In this document: positions 36,552-45,783 of the stretch, one piece after another | How positions within the stretch are numbered: the first letter of the stretch is position 1 | Layout: every line of letters begins with the position of its first letter | From: Kiritimatiellia bacterium | Lineage (GTDB): Bacteria; Verrucomicrobiota; Kiritimatiellia; UBA8416; JADHWI01 | Length of the DNA stretch: 64,000 nucleotides | Direction: 5' to 3' | Assembly (NCBI GenBank): GCA_030744755.1 | Contig: JASLPY010000001.1 | Span: forward strand, 124,001 to 188,000 | Translations under genes and position numbers: made by a program | Notes under the pieces: model-generated | Told to the model about the DNA's origin: nothing | Seen by the model: only the letters and a program-made list of their open reading frames with translations | Databases searched by the model: none

Positions 36552-37550
36552 TCATCTTTCGTAAATCGGTAGTAACCGGTAGTTCAGGGCCAGCGACAGG
36601 AGTGATGCTGAAGTTGAGAACACTTCGCCGTGCGATCCTCTCCATGAACCATCCGAGTTCTGTGTAGACGCCAACGTCGCCACATTTTTGCTGTTCCAGG
36701 ACTCCCAGTCCCTCATGTCCGCGTGAAAAAACGCCTGCGAAGCGTAGTACAGGTAGTAATATGGATACGAGCCCCCTCGTTGCCCCATCTGCTCAAGATA
36801 TTTGTAAGCCGATTTGAACTCCTGCCCATCCTTCTCCTTCGCAAGGGCGAATACCAGGGCCCCGATTGCCGTGCAGGCGGGTGTCGGACTTCCTGCACGC
36901 TGGTAGCCGATACCTCCCCCGCCGCCCTGGCATTGCCTGAAGAACCGCAGTCCCCTGCGTATGGCCTTCTCAGGAACTCCTATCCCCGCGTTCCTGGCTG
37001 CAAACAGTGCAACCATCTGCGCGCCACTCACCGTTGCGTCCGCATCCCTGCTCGTGGGAGAGTATCTCCAGGCCCCGAACCCATTGTTTTCCTGGCAAGT
37101 CAGGAGAAGCTCAACAGATTTCTTCAGCGCCGGCCCCAACTTGGGATTGTCCACAACACCGTAGGCTTCGGCAAGCGCAAGCGTTGCGAAACCGTGGTTG
37201 TACATTGAAGAGCCCATGTAGCCGTTACTGGGCTGAGCTATCTTCAACAAGTAGTCCAGCGACCTTTTGATGGCCGTACTGTAGGGCCCGGTATTCGGAT
37301 CCTCACCATGCGCCAGCATCGCCAGCACCCCCAGCCCGACAACCCCGGACTCCGTGCCGTACTGCCCTGGCCACGTGCCCTGGGTGCTTTGAGTCTTTAC
37401 TAGGTACGCAAGCCCTTTTGTGTACATGTTCTCGATACGGGAAGGAATGGTGTCTCCATGATGCATGAAGATGTCCTGGGCAGGAGAATCTGTGCAGAAC
37501 AGAGGGACGCTCACAAGACAAAGAATGATCACGTAGAGCGCCATCTTCAT
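36552..37550 (-). CDS. Secreted prenyltransferase/squalene-cyclase-like repeat protein
   Basis: This 332-residue protein has a signal peptide (MALYVIILCLVSVPLFC) and five or six alpha/alpha-toroid repeats: TQGTWPGQYGTESGVVGLGV (~57), NGYMGSSMYNHGFATLAL (~108), NNGFGAWRYSPTSRDADATV (~150), GGGIGYQRAGSPTPACTAIG (~210) and DGSWRGSHGEVFSTSASL (~305). Catalytic DXDD or QW motifs of true terpene cyclases are not seen, so enzyme activity is doubtful. Proteins of this kind accompany MoxR/DUF58/BatA operons in Planctomycetes and Lentisphaerae. It overlaps the upstream DUF4175-like gene by four bases. Role unknown; probably protein or polymer binding in the periplasm. Confidence 0.85.
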   Translation of the reverse strand: MKMALYVIILCLVSVPLFCTDSPAQDIFMHHGDTIPSRIENMYTKGLAYLVKTQSTQGTWPGQYGTESGVVGLGVLAMLAHGEDPNTGPYSTAIKRSLDYLLKIAQPSNGYMGSSMYNHGFATLALAEAYGVVDNPKLGPALKKSVELLLTCQENNGFGAWRYSPTSRDADATVSGAQMVALFAARNAGIGVPEKAIRRGLRFFRQCQGGGGGIGYQRAGSPTPACTAIGALVFALAKEKDGQEFKSAYKYLEQMGQRGGSYPYYYLYYASQAFFHADMRDWESWNSKNVATLASTQNSDGSWRGSHGEVFSTSASLLSLALNYRLLPIYER

Positions 37551-40500
37551 TCTTCCTCCCCCAGCGCATTGAAGTAGGCTTCCATGGCGTCTCGGAATTC
37601 CTCAGGAAGGAGGGACGTATCCATGCCTCCGCCTTTCTCCACTTCTCTGTCTTCACGCCCTTCACCGGCCATGTCTCCAGTAGACCGTTTATTGGGATCC
37701 AAGGTTGTGCCACCGGCCATGCTTCCCCCACCACCGCCGGCCCCGGATCCCATCGATTGCTGCATCCCCATTGCTTGCATCAACATCTGGGCAAGTCCTC
37801 CGCACTGCCCTTCACAGGATGATATGCAGGCAGAGAGCAGTTCGATGATTTCCGTTTCTATTGCAATAGTTTCCGAGCCCGTCCGTGGCTTTCTGAGATA
37901 CATTGCCGCGTTCATCATCTCGCCGCCAACCTTCTCAACCAGCAACCGCAGTTTCTTGTTACGCGCCTTCCTCTCCAGCGGACGGATGTCACGCGCGACC
38001 AGTCCCTGCTTATCGGCCAACTTCCGTGAATCGGCCGAGTACCTCCTGTTGGTGTCTTTGTCCTGGTCCAGCAACCGTGTGTGATTACGTATGGTTTCTT
38101 CGCGCTGCCTCGCACGTAAGAGTGCGATGAGGACCTCGATATCCGCTTGAGACAAACCGTCTCCACCCTCTCCGCCCTGCCCGCTGGATGACGATTGCTC
38201 CTGGAGAAGGTCGGCCCAGGCATTCAACTGGTCCCGCCATTGCTGAGTCTGATCGATAGCCTTAACCCCCACGTTCTTGCTTATCAGGCCGGCGATGTCC
38301 CCCATCTTTCTTACGGCGTCCTTCTCAACCATTTCGGTATGTATTGTGTTGAAAGTTTCGACCTTGGTGCGATTGTAGAAACCCGCCAGGTCATCCTGGA
38401 TATACTCAACCTTACGGGATGTCTCTTTCTGCCTCGCGGAGAACATGTCAAGCTCTCCCGCCTCATCTATTCCGAGTTCCTCAACGGACATACCGACGAT
38501 ATTCGGGAGTAGCCCCTTTATCCCGGAGGCAATTCCGTCCTCGACTCCGGCGGCGAGGCGCAACCTGTTTATGAAGTTCATGGCCAACATGTCATTGATG
38601 GACTTATCAAGATCCTGTTCCATCTTACGCAGGGCCGCGAGAATCTCCTTCTCCAGCTCAATGGCCTTGTCGAGGTCCTGTTTCCGCTTCTGTCCACCCG
38701 TCGACGCCTGCCTCAACGCCTGTGCAGCCTGCTTCATCTCGTTCCCGGCAAGATCCGACATCGATTTAGCCATCTCCGACCACTTGGCCAGCGTTGATTC
38801 CGGGATACCGCTGTTGCGCATTGCCTCCTTGAGAAGATCCTGAGCTTCTTTTGAGAGACCTTCCAACTGCTCGGCATTCGATTCTTCATTGAACCTGCGT
38901 TCCTTCAGTTCAGCCGTCGTCTTGTCCGATGCCAGCTTATCGGGTGAAAGCCCGGTGGTCTTCCGGTTGGCTTCGAGAAGGTCTTCCTCCTCGCGCGCCA
39001 GGTCGTCAATTCTTGCCTGCAGCGCTTCCATGCGGTCCTGGATCAGCTTGGCGTGCTGGGCTTTGCTCAACACGTAGATCCGGTAGAGAAGTGACATGGA
39101 CGGAGTACGTCCCGGGTAATAGTCCGATGCGTAAGCATAGAGTGAAAGAAGTGTCTCCTCCGGGACATGGGCCGTCAACGGGGAAAACGTGAATTCTCCC
39201 GACAGGTTGTCAACATCCGGCGCCCCTTTGCCAATCACTTCCGTTCCGCTTAATTCCGGAACCCCCCGGCTGCTGCTGCCAACACTGCTCCAGTTGACCC
39301 ACAATTCCTTCAAACCAAAATCATCCTCGGCCCAGGTCTCCAGGTTGACTATCTCGTCCTCCAGAATAGCTATGCTTCGAGCCATGCCCCTGCACTCGAC
39401 AATCGGGTCTTCGTCTTTAACCGTAGTGACACTCACCCGGTACGGTTCGGGACAGGTGAGCCCGAGGTAGTCCGTCCACCTGAAATCACAGGATGTCGGC
39501 AATGACCCAACAAACTCATCACTGGTGAACCGGTTCTCGCGCACCGCAAGGGGTTGGTCCCCCGATTCACCATCCGTTTCTGAAAGAAGCGCGGCGCTCT
39601 TCAATCTGCGTGCGGACTCACCGAGGAATGAAACCCTGCTTCCCTCGAGGAATCTGGCACTGCCATTCTCTATCCTGTTCGTCATTGTCTCTCTTTGGAG
39701 GTAGGTAGGCAGGATTACGATGGAAGAAAGACCAAGGAGTTCAGGCCTGTACGTGGGTATTATCTTGATGCGCCTCCTGGCATCTCCGATCCGTATCGAA
39801 AGCATCCCTATGCCGGTCTGACCCGGAATGCGGAATACGGCGGCACCTCGTTCTGTTCTTGCCGTGATCTTTGGCTGACCGCTGAGAGAGCATATCGCCT
39901 TCGTGGGGCGCCAGCGCGAGCGGGCACCTATGCGGCAGGCAATCTCGAATTCCTCCCCATGCGGCACTATTTGTTCACCGGGCATCTCCTCGAGAGAGAC
40001 AAACGTATAGCGACTTACACTGGAGAATGGCTTCGTCCACCGCAGCAGCGCATTCCATCCAGCCTTCGGAAACGAGAGCACTGCCGCCGTAACTACGGCC
40101 AGAAGCACTATGAACAGCAGGATATAGGCCTTGGATGGTTTCGTCTCCGCCGCGGCGCGGAAGTCGTACTTGCTGGCTTCTTCTGAAACCTGCCGTATCG
40201 CCGCCCTGCAGAGAGCAGGCGATGCATTTCCCGGAATCTCGTTCCCGTTTGCCAGTTCCACGGCGCCAAGCAAACGATCACCCATCTTCCGGTAGTGCCT
40301 CTGGACCAGCCTGGCCAGGCCCCTGGTGTTTCTCCTCCGCCACCACCAGTGCCGCAGCCACCAGAACGCAAAGCAACCGAGAACAGTGCCGCCGCCCAGC
40401 GTCAGCGCGACTCTCAGCATCACCGGTGTATCCCAGAAGCGATCAGAAGCAAAGAGAACCCCGTAGGTCAGCAGAAAACCGCATAGGCCACCGAGAACAG

Positions 40501-40606
40501 CAACCACGGTCTCAAGAAGACGCAGGCGCAGTTCGAACTGTCGAATCTGCCTCGCCAGCGATTCCGGCATGTTTATGCCGTCGTTCTTTTTCGCGTCCGT
40601 TTTCAT
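37547..40606 (-). CDS. DUF4175-like membrane protein with long coiled coil
   Basis: This is a 1019-residue protein. Three membrane helices lie near the start: VVAVLGGLCGFLLTYGVLFA (~38), VALTLGGGTVLGCFAFWWL (~68) and AYILLFIVLLAVVTAAVLSF (~160). An Ig-like region follows (~200-420), then long helical segments, for example LQARIDDLAREEEDLLEANR (~530), and LDKAIELEKEILAALRKMEQ (~640). The C-terminus is glycine-rich (GAGGGGGSMAGG, ~970). The pattern of two or three TM helices plus coiled coil fits the DUF4175-type proteins seen after BatA-like genes. It presumably spans from the membrane into the periplasm and scaffolds the VWA proteins. It lies 17 bp after the preceding gene. Enzymatic function is not indicated. 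Confidence 0.78.
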   Translation of the reverse strand: MKTDAKKNDGINMPESLARQIRQFELRLRLLETVVAVLGGLCGFLLTYGVLFASDRFWDTPVMLRVALTLGGGTVLGCFAFWWLRHWWWRRRNTRGLARLVQRHYRKMGDRLLGAVELANGNEIPGNASPALCRAAIRQVSEEASKYDFRAAAETKPSKAYILLFIVLLAVVTAAVLSFPKAGWNALLRWTKPFSSVSRYTFVSLEEMPGEQIVPHGEEFEIACRIGARSRWRPTKAICSLSGQPKITARTERGAAVFRIPGQTGIGMLSIRIGDARRRIKIIPTYRPELLGLSSIVILPTYLQRETMTNRIENGSARFLEGSRVSFLGESARRLKSAALLSETDGESGDQPLAVRENRFTSDEFVGSLPTSCDFRWTDYLGLTCPEPYRVSVTTVKDEDPIVECRGMARSIAILEDEIVNLETWAEDDFGLKELWVNWSSVGSSSRGVPELSGTEVIGKGAPDVDNLSGEFTFSPLTAHVPEETLLSLYAYASDYYPGRTPSMSLLYRIYVLSKAQHAKLIQDRMEALQARIDDLAREEEDLLEANRKTTGLSPDKLASDKTTAELKERRFNEESNAEQLEGLSKEAQDLLKEAMRNSGIPESTLAKWSEMAKSMSDLAGNEMKQAAQALRQASTGGQKRKQDLDKAIELEKEILAALRKMEQDLDKSINDMLAMNFINRLRLAAGVEDGIASGIKGLLPNIVGMSVEELGIDEAGELDMFSARQKETSRKVEYIQDDLAGFYNRTKVETFNTIHTEMVEKDAVRKMGDIAGLISKNVGVKAIDQTQQWRDQLNAWADLLQEQSSSSGQGGEGGDGLSQADIEVLIALLRARQREETIRNHTRLLDQDKDTNRRYSADSRKLADKQGLVARDIRPLERKARNKKLRLLVEKVGGEMMNAAMYLRKPRTGSETIAIETEIIELLSACISSCEGQCGGLAQMLMQAMGMQQSMGSGAGGGGGSMAGGTTLDPNKRSTGDMAGEGREDREVEKGGGMDTSLLPEEFRDAMEAYFNALGEEE

Positions 40607-40623
40607 CGCGTCACCTCTTGTGC

Positions 40624-42831
40624 CTACAGCATCCCGAGTAGCTTACGGTTCGACCAGTATACTCCCATCAGTAGTATTATAGCCACCGCCCAGAATGGAT
40701 GACACCACAATCTAAACCTGTGTTCGGTGGGCTTGAACTCGGGCAATAGATTCACACTGCCCACCACTTCATCAAGTTCCTCCGTCGTTGAGCAACGCCC
40801 CAGCGTGATTGCCGCTACTTCCCGAAGAACGCCCGCCCTGGCGGGGCGGCCCGTTCTTTCACGTTTCGGACTTTCGACCCGCAGCTGCGTTCGTACCCTC
40901 CGGCCAACATCTTCACATTCTATCAGAATATCGTGGGTGCCGCCATGTTCGGGGATGAACGATCCGGTGAAAACACCCCATCCCCCCTTTTCCGGTTCCA
41001 GCTTCAACTCCTGGACCCAGCCGGATCGTGAACTGATTCTGGCTGTTACCTCGCCTCCCTGGAACGGGAAACCCGACGCATCAAAAACCGTTGCATGCAA
41101 GAACACGGTATTACCCCGCGACGGCGACTCGGGGCTGTAGAAGAACCTCATACCCTCCTGGTGCGCAAGGTGTCTCTGGTGCGCCATCCAGCGGACAACC
41201 TGGCCCCAGAACCGGTAGTGATAGGTGTCCTCCACCCCCCTGCGCCATCGCCACGCACTGTCCGTGCCCATGAACAAGACCTTGCCGTTCCCGGCGGGCT
41301 TCGTGACGAGGAGGGGCAATCGCCCGTGTTGATTCCTTGCAGTAGCATGCACGGCCAGAACCGTGGTCCCCGGCTTTGCCCGCAACACGGGGGCATGCCA
41401 GTAAACACCGGGTAGCTGTTTCCATACGGAATAGTTCTCAGAGGGTGTCTGCGCCAGCATGGTCAGCAGGTGATCTTTGCCCCGGGTAGTGAGCGACAGC
41501 TTAGACTCCCTGGTGTAGCCCACACCCGACTGGCGAGCTCGGTCAAGTTCAACCGGCATCATGTCCCCCAGCACGGTACCGGTGAGTGTAGCCTGCCTGC
41601 CCCGCATCCCGGGCAAAAAGACCAGGCCGCTTCCCTGCTGCTCAACCAGCCCTTTCAGTAGCTCGGCGTGAGTGGAAGTAAGCTCGGAAGGGCCTATTCC
41701 CACATCGCCGAGAAAGACAACGTCGTATCCCGACAACTGCTCCTTCGTCCCGGGAAAAGCCTGAACGTAGTTTTTTCCGTCCCCCGGCGCCATTTGGGGA
41801 TGAAGCAGCAGGCATTCGACATCCACACCCGGGTCGCGAGAGAGAGCATTGTGAAGAAAACGGTATTCCCATCTCGGAACCGAATCCACAACCAGCACCT
41901 TCAGGAGTTCCTTGCGCAGCGACATCTTGAAGGTCTTCGAATTGTTGTCGGTGAACTTTTCTTCTTTCTGAACCGGCACCTTGAGAGTGTACTCATGGTC
42001 CCCTTCCACCCTTGGCACAAGCACGACCGAGGATTGAAACTCGGCCATCGCCGGGATCACCACTTCCTTGCTGGCTTCTACGCCTGTGGGCCCCTCAAGC
42101 GTCACGGTCGCTTTAACATCCTTCGCCAGGCGGTTTCGCACCGTGAAGGGCAAGGATATATGTTCGTCCATTAAGCCATAGGCGGGAGCGGAGACGCTCT
42201 GCAGATCGACGTCAGGCAGAAATTCATCGCTTCCCACTACCACGGAAAAAACGGGGATATCGCGCATTCTGAACTTTGTTGCGGCCGATACCGGGGACTT
42301 GCCCTCGTTCCAATCGCCGTCTGAGAGCAGCAGTACGGCCCTCAGTCCTTCATACGATCCCAGCATACCATCCAGGGCTGCGTTTATGTCGGTTCCCGGG
42401 TCGGTATCGGCACTCGGCGCGTTGGTTTCCGGCGGCCTCGAGAAATCGTCTACGACGATATCATACTTCTCTTCAAGCGACTCCCAGAAACGCCCCTCAC
42501 GCCTCTCCGTGAGCCAATCTTTCCTGGTGCGTACCGCAGCATTCTCGATTGCCAGGACGTCTTCCGTTTCCATGCTTTCCGACGCATCGCACAGTATTCC
42601 TACCACCGGGCGGTCGCTTCTCTTGGTCAGACGAACCAATTCCGGCCTGAACAGCGTGAACAGGAGCAGCGCAGCTACAATCAGTCGTATCGCCTCATTG
42701 GCTATAAGCCATTTGTCAGGACCACTTCGCCGGATGCTCTGGATAGAAAGCCACAGAAGCGAGGCAAAGAACACGCACCCCAGGAGTATTCTCCAAGGCG
42801 ATACGGCGAACGTCCAGAAGGTATTGTTCAT
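40624..42831 (-). CDS. Membrane-anchored VWA-like protein with glutamine-amidotransferase-like fold
   Basis: The 735-residue protein has N-terminal helices (ILLGCVFFASLLWLSIQSI and LIVAALLLFTLFRPEL) and then a VWA-type metal site in VVGILCDASESMETEDVL (~75; D-x-S-x-S). A class-I amidotransferase-like alpha/beta fold, without an obvious catalytic cysteine, is suggested by YDVVFLGDVGIGPSEL (~370) and LVFLPGMRGRQATL. The C-terminus has a beta-sandwich and a final TM helix (FWAVAIILLMGVYWSNRKLL). Such proteins are common in MoxR-BatA operons of PVC bacteria. Its ATG overlaps the BatA-like stop by four bases. Confidence 0.8.
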   Translation of the reverse strand: MNNTFWTFAVSPWRILLGCVFFASLLWLSIQSIRRSGPDKWLIANEAIRLIVAALLLFTLFRPELVRLTKRSDRPVVGILCDASESMETEDVLAIENAAVRTRKDWLTERREGRFWESLEEKYDIVVDDFSRPPETNAPSADTDPGTDINAALDGMLGSYEGLRAVLLLSDGDWNEGKSPVSAATKFRMRDIPVFSVVVGSDEFLPDVDLQSVSAPAYGLMDEHISLPFTVRNRLAKDVKATVTLEGPTGVEASKEVVIPAMAEFQSSVVLVPRVEGDHEYTLKVPVQKEEKFTDNNSKTFKMSLRKELLKVLVVDSVPRWEYRFLHNALSRDPGVDVECLLLHPQMAPGDGKNYVQAFPGTKEQLSGYDVVFLGDVGIGPSELTSTHAELLKGLVEQQGSGLVFLPGMRGRQATLTGTVLGDMMPVELDRARQSGVGYTRESKLSLTTRGKDHLLTMLAQTPSENYSVWKQLPGVYWHAPVLRAKPGTTVLAVHATARNQHGRLPLLVTKPAGNGKVLFMGTDSAWRWRRGVEDTYHYRFWGQVVRWMAHQRHLAHQEGMRFFYSPESPSRGNTVFLHATVFDASGFPFQGGEVTARISSRSGWVQELKLEPEKGGWGVFTGSFIPEHGGTHDILIECEDVGRRVRTQLRVESPKRERTGRPARAGVLREVAAITLGRCSTTEELDEVVGSVNLLPEFKPTEHRFRLWCHPFWAVAIILLMGVYWSNRKLLGML

Positions 42832-44864
42832 CTCCAGGAGTCCTCGTTTCTGCCTCGACGTTTCTTCTCCTGGAGGAGCAGGGCTGACTCAACCATCATG
42901 CAAGCCAGGGCGCAGCAAATGAAAATGTGCCAGATCTCACTCTGAACCGCATCGTCAACTTGCTTCTCCAGGCCCTTTAACACCTGTACTTTCACCTCTC
43001 CGAAGAGATCCTGCAGTTCGGACGCATCGACAATCTCCGGGTTGTCCTCACGCAGGGAACGATTCAGGGCAATGACCCGGCCTCCATGGCGGTATACACC
43101 GGCATGCCAGCGAACGTCCTTCTGGTCCGGAGAATCCATGCTGCGCCAGGTCTCGTCTTCATTGTCCGGTTTCCAGTCGCCGCACGTTCCGAAGTCTATA
43201 CCGGACAGGCGCCGCCCACCGACCGACAGCATACGCTGCAGCATGGGAACGATAATTCGACCGTTCTTCATCTCGGACCAGTCGTCGCGTGGCAGAGATG
43301 TGCACAGGTAGGCACGGCCTTTTCCTATAGACCGCCTCATCAGAAAAGGTTTTCCGTCCTGGTAGCCGGCTATCGCATGCCAGTTGTCGCCGGTACCGTC
43401 CGAAAGCCGCAGCCCCCTCCGCCGAAAGAACGCCAGTTCGCCTGCAGGCAGAGCCCTTCCGTCCGAGGTCCCGGCAAGGGGGCCTTCGTTCTCTTCCCAG
43501 GCGATTATCCTGAAGGGTTCCTCGGCTGGCGACTGATCTACCGCGCCCCAGTCGAAGCCCAACAGTTGAGAAAAGCCATTCGTCCCGGCATTCCCGGCGC
43601 CTCCAGCTTCGGCCCCGCCGGAAGGAGGAAAGAAGACGACCGATCCCCCGTCGTTAATGTAATCCACCAGGCGAGCCACACCCTTTTCAGGAAGCTCCGC
43701 CTGCCAGGCGACCATGGCAAGGGCGTTCAAAGACAGTTTGGCCCAGTCCTCGGGAAAGGATTGCTCACAGAAAGTGTTCACCAGCCCCGGAGCGGGTGCG
43801 ATTGCAAGCCCCAGGTAACGGGCGGATTCAGTGTCGCTGCTGACAACTGCAGCCGTCAGAGGCGGATGGGAGCCGTACACAAAGTAACAAGCATTGTCCC
43901 GGTTGTTTTCGTCCGCGGGCACCTCAATCTTTCCCCACCCGCCGGGGTCTTTCTCATCGGCAATCTCCATCCTCTTGAGATACCGCATGCTTTGCCCCTG
44001 CAGGGCGACGTCCACCTTGGAGCGGGTTCCGTCAAGCGTGACGATCATGGGAAAAACATCCTGGGATAAAGTCTCCCTGGCAATATCGACGGAAACACTC
44101 AGCCGGCGCGCGTCTGAAGAGCGTCTTTGTACGGCGTCATGAAGCGCAACGGACATGTTGCGACCGTACGTCTCACCCAGGTCAAGAAGCCTTACGCGCA
44201 CATCCTGTGGCAGCGATGCCATCTGCGCGCTTATGTTCTGCCATTCCCGGCTTCCCGGACGCCAGTTGCTCGACTGGAAGTCTGAAGCCATCCAGATCTC
44301 TGTTCTGCCTGTGCTATTATCTATCATGTAATCGAGCGCACTCCTCAACATCGCCGGGATGTCCGCGGCCGTGTCGGTAGGCCCTGTCGTAACCATGGCG
44401 TCAAGGACAGACACGCCGGCGATTTCCTGGGGCCTGCAGAGAACGTTCTCGACAAGCACCAGCCTGCTGGAACTGCTCGTTTCCTGGATCTCCTTCTTGA
44501 ACATATCCAAAGCGTACTGCCGTTTGCTGACCCTCTGCCTGGGGTCAACAGCCTCCATGCTTGCCGAACGGTCCAGCAGAATGATGATCGTCTCGGCCGG
44601 ACCCGCAATGCTGATGCCCAGCCATCCCCCGATGAGAGGTCGGCTGAGAGCCAGTATAAACAGAAGTACTACCAGTACCCTGAAGAGAAGAATGAGGAAA
44701 TGGCGTAACCTCGCGTGCCTTACAGAACTGCGAGTAGCAGACACAAGGAACATAACTGCCGCCCATTTGACAGACCGGTAGCGGAGGCGGTTCAAGAGAT
44801 GAATGACCACGGGCAACAGCAAGGCCGGCACCCCCCAGAGAAGAATCGGATTAAGAAATGTCAT
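42828..44864 (-). CDS. BatA-like VWA protein (aerotolerance family N-terminus)
   Basis: This 678-residue protein starts with the BatA N-terminal domain MTFLNPILLWGVPALLLPVV, then LNRLRYRSVKWAAVMFLVSA, and a second helix LFRVLVVLLFILALSRPLI. The VWA metal site is ILLDRSASMEAVDPRQ (~97). A middle alpha/beta region (~330-560) has VVFFPPSGGAEAGG and similar strands like the downstream protein. The C-terminal helix IFICCALACMMVESALLLQ (~655) anchors it again. It acts in the inner membrane with a periplasmic domain. It is 15 bp after the DUF58 gene and overlaps the next gene by four bases. Confidence 0.88.
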   Translation of the reverse strand: MTFLNPILLWGVPALLLPVVIHLLNRLRYRSVKWAAVMFLVSATRSSVRHARLRHFLILLFRVLVVLLFILALSRPLIGGWLGISIAGPAETIIILLDRSASMEAVDPRQRVSKRQYALDMFKKEIQETSSSSRLVLVENVLCRPQEIAGVSVLDAMVTTGPTDTAADIPAMLRSALDYMIDNSTGRTEIWMASDFQSSNWRPGSREWQNISAQMASLPQDVRVRLLDLGETYGRNMSVALHDAVQRRSSDARRLSVSVDIARETLSQDVFPMIVTLDGTRSKVDVALQGQSMRYLKRMEIADEKDPGGWGKIEVPADENNRDNACYFVYGSHPPLTAAVVSSDTESARYLGLAIAPAPGLVNTFCEQSFPEDWAKLSLNALAMVAWQAELPEKGVARLVDYINDGGSVVFFPPSGGAEAGGAGNAGTNGFSQLLGFDWGAVDQSPAEEPFRIIAWEENEGPLAGTSDGRALPAGELAFFRRRGLRLSDGTGDNWHAIAGYQDGKPFLMRRSIGKGRAYLCTSLPRDDWSEMKNGRIIVPMLQRMLSVGGRRLSGIDFGTCGDWKPDNEDETWRSMDSPDQKDVRWHAGVYRHGGRVIALNRSLREDNPEIVDASELQDLFGEVKVQVLKGLEKQVDDAVQSEIWHIFICCALACMMVESALLLQEKKRRGRNEDSWR

Positions 44865-44879
44865 CTAACCCCTCTCCTC

Positions 44880-45779
44880 TCAAGTCATCCTCATTCTCTG
44901 CAGAAGGAATGCAGCAAGAGATTTCTCGTAATCCTCATCGGTCATTACCCGCTGGTAATCAACGTTGAACTCCCTGCAACCCCGTAGCATGTCCGAAAGA
45001 TAGTCATCAATTGCGCGCCTGTAACCTTCCCGGACGACCGATGGATCGGTAATGAGTTTAAAAGTGCTTTCGGCGTCGTCAAACCTGATAGGCCGGTCAA
45101 ACTTGAAGTCCAGTTCCTGCCGGTCGAGAAGATGAAATACGGCGAGATCGTGCTTCCGGTACCTCATGTGCTGGAAGCAGTCGAGTAGCGGGGCAACCTC
45201 GGTAAAGAAATCTGAGAAAACGACCACGAGTGCCCGCTGGCTGATTCTTTCCGCCAGGTCATGAATGACCTTCACGACCTCCGTTTTGCCGGCGGGCTCA
45301 ACCACCGCCAGCGTGTCAAAGATGTTCTTGAGGTGTGAGGGCGTGCGCCTCGGAGGAATGTCGTGCACTATCTTGTCGGCAAAGCAGTGCAGGCCCACCC
45401 CGTCGCCCTGGTGAACAAGGAGGTAGGCAAGTGTGGCTGCCATGCGCCGGGCGTAGTCGAATTTGCGACCGTGCTCGGCCTCGAACGACATGGAAGCGCT
45501 GGTGTCCAGGATTATGTGGCAACGGAGGTTGGTATCCGCTTCGAACTCTTTCATGTAGAAACGGTCCGACCTCGCATAAACCCGCCAGTCAACATGCTTT
45601 ATGTCGTCACCCGGAACGTATTTGCGGTATTCCGCAAACTCAACGCTCGAACCGCGTGTTGCGCTCTTGTGAATCCCCGTCACGCTTCCCAGCATGGGTG
45701 TCGCGGCGTTGACCTGCAGTCGCGACAGCCGGGCGACAACCGCCGAATCAATAAAATCTCTGTCGGCAAAGCGAGCCAA
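44880..45779 (-). CDS. DUF58 protein (VWA-like, MoxR partner)
   Basis: This 299-residue protein starts at TTG 45779, nine bases after GGGAGG; the codon lies 4 bp after the MoxR stop. The DUF58 signature EFAEYRKYVPGDDIKHVDWR (~46) and YARSDRFYMKEFE follow one another, and a MIDAS-like site is present as HIILDTSASMSFEAE (~88). DUF58 proteins are adapters of MoxR ATPases, presumably binding metals and clients. The C-terminus has RAIDDYLSDMLRGCREFNVD. No membrane helix is evident in this one, unlike some DUF58 members. Confidence 0.93.
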   Translation of the reverse strand: MARFADRDFIDSAVVARLSRLQVNAATPMLGSVTGIHKSATRGSSVEFAEYRKYVPGDDIKHVDWRVYARSDRFYMKEFEADTNLRCHIILDTSASMSFEAEHGRKFDYARRMAATLAYLLVHQGDGVGLHCFADKIVHDIPPRRTPSHLKNIFDTLAVVEPAGKTEVVKVIHDLAERISQRALVVVFSDFFTEVAPLLDCFQHMRYRKHDLAVFHLLDRQELDFKFDRPIRFDDAESTFKLITDPSVVREGYRRAIDDYLSDMLRGCREFNVDYQRVMTDEDYEKSLAAFLLQRMRMT

Positions 45780-45783
45780 GATT

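Noticed and set aside
43086-44069. Plus-strand open frame of 327 codons
   Set aside because: Antisense to the BatA-like gene, whose motifs are clear on the minus strand.
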